Of a stretch of DNA of 64,000 bases, positions 61,859 through 64,000 are shown in pieces. The DNA lies in assembly GCA_002305755.1 (NCBI GenBank), contig DBQV01000011.1, positions 1 through 64,000 on the forward strand, read 5' to 3'. The position numbers and the translations under genes were made by a program. The notes beneath the pieces are model-generated. The model made no database searches, had not been told where the DNA came from, and saw only the letters and a program-made list of their open reading frames with translations. Source of the DNA: Christensenella sp. UBA1385. GTDB lineage: Bacteria; Bacillota; Clostridia; Christensenellales; Aristaeellaceae. Each line of letters starts with the position of its first letter. Position 1 is the first letter of the stretch.

Positions 61859-63663
61859 ACGACCGACTGGAGAGAATACGCAACTTCTGCATCATTGCCC
61901 ATATCGACCACGGCAAGTCCACGCTGGCGGACCGCATTCTGGAAAAGACGGGCGTCTATCAGCAGCGCGAGATGGTGGCGCAGATCATGGACTCCATGGA
62001 GCTGGAGCGGGAGCGGGGCATCACCATCAAATCCAAGGCCGTCACCATGCGCTATACCGCCCGGGACGGGCGCGAGTACACGCTCAACCTGATCGACACC
62101 CCCGGGCATGTGGACTTTACCTATGAGGTGAGCCGCGCTCTGGCGGCCTGCGAGGGCGCGCTGCTGGTGGTGGACGCCACGCAGGGCGTGGAGGCGCAGA
62201 CCCTGGCCAACGTCTACCTGGCGCTGGATCACGATCTGGAGACCATTCCCGTGATCAATAAGATCGATCTGCCCTCCGCGGAGCCGGACAAGACCTGCGA
62301 GGAGATCGAGGAAGTGATCGGGTTGGATACCTCCTACGCGCCCCGGGTGTCGGCCAAAATGGGCATCGGCATCGACGAGGTGCTGGAGGCGATCGTGAAC
62401 CATATCCCGGCCCCGAAGGGGGAGGAAGAGGCCCCGCTGCAGGCGCTGGTGTTTGACGCGGTGTACGATAACTACCGCGGCGCGATCTGCTTTGTGAGGG
62501 TGGTCAACGGCACGCTCAGGCCCGGGATGCGTATGCGCATGATGCAGACCGGGGCGGAGTTCGAAGTGGTGGAGGTGGGCATCCGCAGCCCCGGCTATGT
62601 GCAGATGGATGCCCTGCGCGCGGGCGATGTGGGCTATGTGGCCGCCTCCATCAAGACGGTCAGCGACACCCGCGTGGGCGACACCATCACCGATGCGGAG
62701 CGGCCTGCCGACAGGCCCCTGCCCGGCTACAAGGCCGTGACGCCCATGGTGTACTGCGGCATCTACCCGCAGGACGGGGCGGACTATGGGGCGCTGAACG
62801 ACGCGCTGGAGAAGCTGCGCATGAACGATGCTTCGCTGCACTTTGAGCCGGAAACCAGCGCCGCGCTGGGCTACGGCTTCCGCTGCGGCTTTCTGGGCCT
62901 GCTGCACATGGAGATCATTCAGGAGCGGCTGGAGAGAGAGTTTGACCTGGATCTGATCACCACCGTGCCCAGCGTGATCTATGAGGTGCATAAACAAAAC
63001 GGCGAGGCCCTCTTCATCGACAACCCCACCAACCTGCCGCCCATCGGCGAGATCGCCTCGATGGAGGAGCCTTATGTGCTGGCTACGATCTACACGCCGC
63101 AGGATTATGTGGGCACCCTGATGCAGCTGTGCCAGGAAAAGCGCGGCACCTTTCTTGACATGCAGCACGAGGGCGGGCGCGTGAAGCTGACCTACAACAT
63201 CCCCCTCAACGAGGTGATTTTCGACTTTTTTGACCAGCTAAAGAGCCGCAGCCGCGGCTACGCCTCGCTGGATTACGAGCTGAAGGGCTATCAGGAGAGC
63301 GATCTTGTCAAGCTGGACATCCTGCTCAACGGCGACCTGTGCGACGCCTTCACGATGATCGTGCACCGCGAGAAGGCCTACGAGCGAGGGCGTTCCATCG
63401 CGGAGAAGCTGCGCGACGTGATACCGCGCCAGCAGTTCGAGGTGCCCATCCAGGCGGCTATCGGCGGCAAGATCATCGCCAGGGAGACCGTCAAGGCCCT
63501 GCGCAAGGATGTCTTGAGCAAGTGCTACGGCGGCGACATCACCCGAAAGAAGAAGCTGCTGGAAAAACAGAAGGAGGGCAAGAAGCGCATGAGGCAGTTC
63601 GGCAAGGTGGAGCTGCCCAGCGAGGCCTTTATCGCCGTGCTGAAAATGGGGGACGAGAAGTGA
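61855..63663 (+). CDS. lepA: Elongation factor 4 (LepA)
   Basis: A ribosome-associated GTPase involved in initiation and 30S assembly or back-translocation. The 602-residue protein has P-loop [16 protein letters not shown] switch I, DTPGHVDF and N-K-I-D-L-P. It ends with the LepA-specific C-terminal domain in place of EF-G domain IV (G-Y-A-S-L-D-Y-E, then [15 protein letters not shown]). GTG start overlapping the murC stop. Confidence 0.96.
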   Translation: MNDRLERIRNFCIIAHIDHGKSTLADRILEKTGVYQQREMVAQIMDSMELERERGITIKSKAVTMRYTARDGREYTLNLIDTPGHVDFTYEVSRALAACEGALLVVDATQGVEAQTLANVYLALDHDLETIPVINKIDLPSAEPDKTCEEIEEVIGLDTSYAPRVSAKMGIGIDEVLEAIVNHIPAPKGEEEAPLQALVFDAVYDNYRGAICFVRVVNGTLRPGMRMRMMQTGAEFEVVEVGIRSPGYVQMDALRAGDVGYVAASIKTVSDTRVGDTITDAERPADRPLPGYKAVTPMVYCGIYPQDGADYGALNDALEKLRMNDASLHFEPETSAALGYGFRCGFLGLLHMEIIQERLEREFDLDLITTVPSVIYEVHKQNGEALFIDNPTNLPPIGEIASMEEPYVLATIYTPQDYVGTLMQLCQEKRGTFLDMQHEGGRVKLTYNIPLNEVIFDFFDQLKSRSRGYASLDYELKGYQESDLVKLDILLNGDLCDAFTMIVHREKAYERGRSIAEKLRDVIPRQQFEVPIQAAIGGKIIARETVKALRKDVLSKCYGGDITRKKKLLEKQKEGKKRMRQFGKVELPSEAFIAVLKMGDEK

Positions 63664-63694
63664 AGCGCCGTCCGCCCGAAGGAGTATCCGACAG

Positions 63695-64000
63695 ATGATC
63701 TGCCCAAAATGCGGCAAATGGAACCGCGCCAGCTACCCCGTCTGCTTTTCCTGCGGCGAGCCGCTTCCCCGTGAACGTGAAAGCGGGAAACCCGGCCCGG
63801 GTCGGGACGCCGTGACCGAGGACAAGCCTGTGGTGGTGGTCTGGGATGATTACGGCGACGAGCAGACGCTGGTCGACCGCAAGACCCGCCTGGCCGAGGA
63901 GATGCGCGACCTGCAGGAGCGCAAGCGCGAGGGCGAGCGCCGGCAGGAGGAGCTGAGGCGGCGCGCCGCGCAGCGCGGCTACGCTCCGACGGGCATGGGC
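63695..64000 (+). CDS. Zinc-ribbon protein (3' end outside window)
   Basis: The first 102 codons of a frame that stays open to the window edge. It starts MICPKCGKWNRASYPVCFSCGEPL, two CxxC pairs ten residues apart, which is a zinc ribbon. An acidic V-V-V-V-W-D-D-Y-G-D stretch and a long charged helix (Glu/Arg-rich, probable coiled coil) follow. Ribosome site AAGGAG, 31 bases after lepA. I do not recognise the family. Confidence 0.7.
   Translation, partial: MICPKCGKWNRASYPVCFSCGEPLPRERESGKPGPGRDAVTEDKPVVVVWDDYGDEQTLVDRKTRLAEEMRDLQERKREGERRQEELRRRAAQRGYAPTGMG

Overview
The window looks like chromosome of an anaerobic, GC-rich member of the Firmicutes (Clostridia-like). The signs are class III ribonucleotide reductase with its activase, rubrerythrin, a SpoVB-type flippase followed by mazG, hup and rqcP, obg followed by yhbY, an NrdR operator, and a CymR-like regulator beside cysK. 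I cannot name a genus. No rRNA, tRNA, CRISPR array or intact insertion sequence was seen. Most genes are on the + strand, in tightly coupled operons with ATGA, TGATG or TAATG junctions.

Layout. (1) 1-13209: the 3' 13 kb of a giant gene made of about 33-35 Cna_B-type repeats, with no C-terminal sorting signal. A family-5 solute-binding protein gene follows 37 bases later. (2) 15100-18018: a secreted orphan protein, a small glycyl-radical NrdD-like protein with a glutaredoxin, and phosphofructokinase. (3) 18116-24904: an EF-G paralogue, a HAD phosphatase, an esterase-like hydrolase, a TSUP permease, a DUF1292 protein and UvrC. (4) 24950-29623: three secreted orphan proteins, at least two of which look like paralogues. 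(5) 29674-36087: pstS-pstC-pstA-pstB-phoU plus a response regulator and histidine kinase as one phosphate operon; PstS is circularly permuted. (6) 36121-40702: gyrB and gyrA. (7) 40757-46028: SpoVB-like flippase, mazG, hup, rqcP, obg, yhbY. (8) 46052-49164: an NrdR operator that doubles as a terminator, a consensus promoter, nrdD and nrdG, then a 150-base MITE-like palindrome. (9) 49208-53592: a DUF2007-like protein and a short FNT channel (- strand), deoC coupled to a solute-binding protein, an SDR enzyme (- strand) and birA. (10) 53611-56271: rubrerythrin with a 40-residue membrane peptide upstream, then the CymR-like regulator and cysK. (11) 56290-64000: GNAT, alpha/beta hydrolase, a membrane-tethered MurF-like ligase, Ddl, MurC, LepA, and a zinc-ribbon protein cut by the window end.

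How the parts fit. The phosphate operon carries its own sensor pair, so it is probably autoregulated. The nrd genes, the small glycyl-radical protein, the glutaredoxin and possibly the FNT (formate) channel all bear on anaerobic dNTP synthesis. The CymR-like protein ends in -YVYVI, which suggests direct docking to the CysK made by the next gene. The run from 56355 to 63663 links peptidoglycan-precursor ligases to translation factor LepA.

The strongest candidates for something new are the permuted PstS, the stand-alone glycyl-radical NrdD tail with its glutaredoxin, the giant unanchored Cna_B protein, the membrane MurF-like cluster, the paired secreted orphans and the rubrerythrin-linked membrane peptide. 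All motif calls were made by eye, without database searches.
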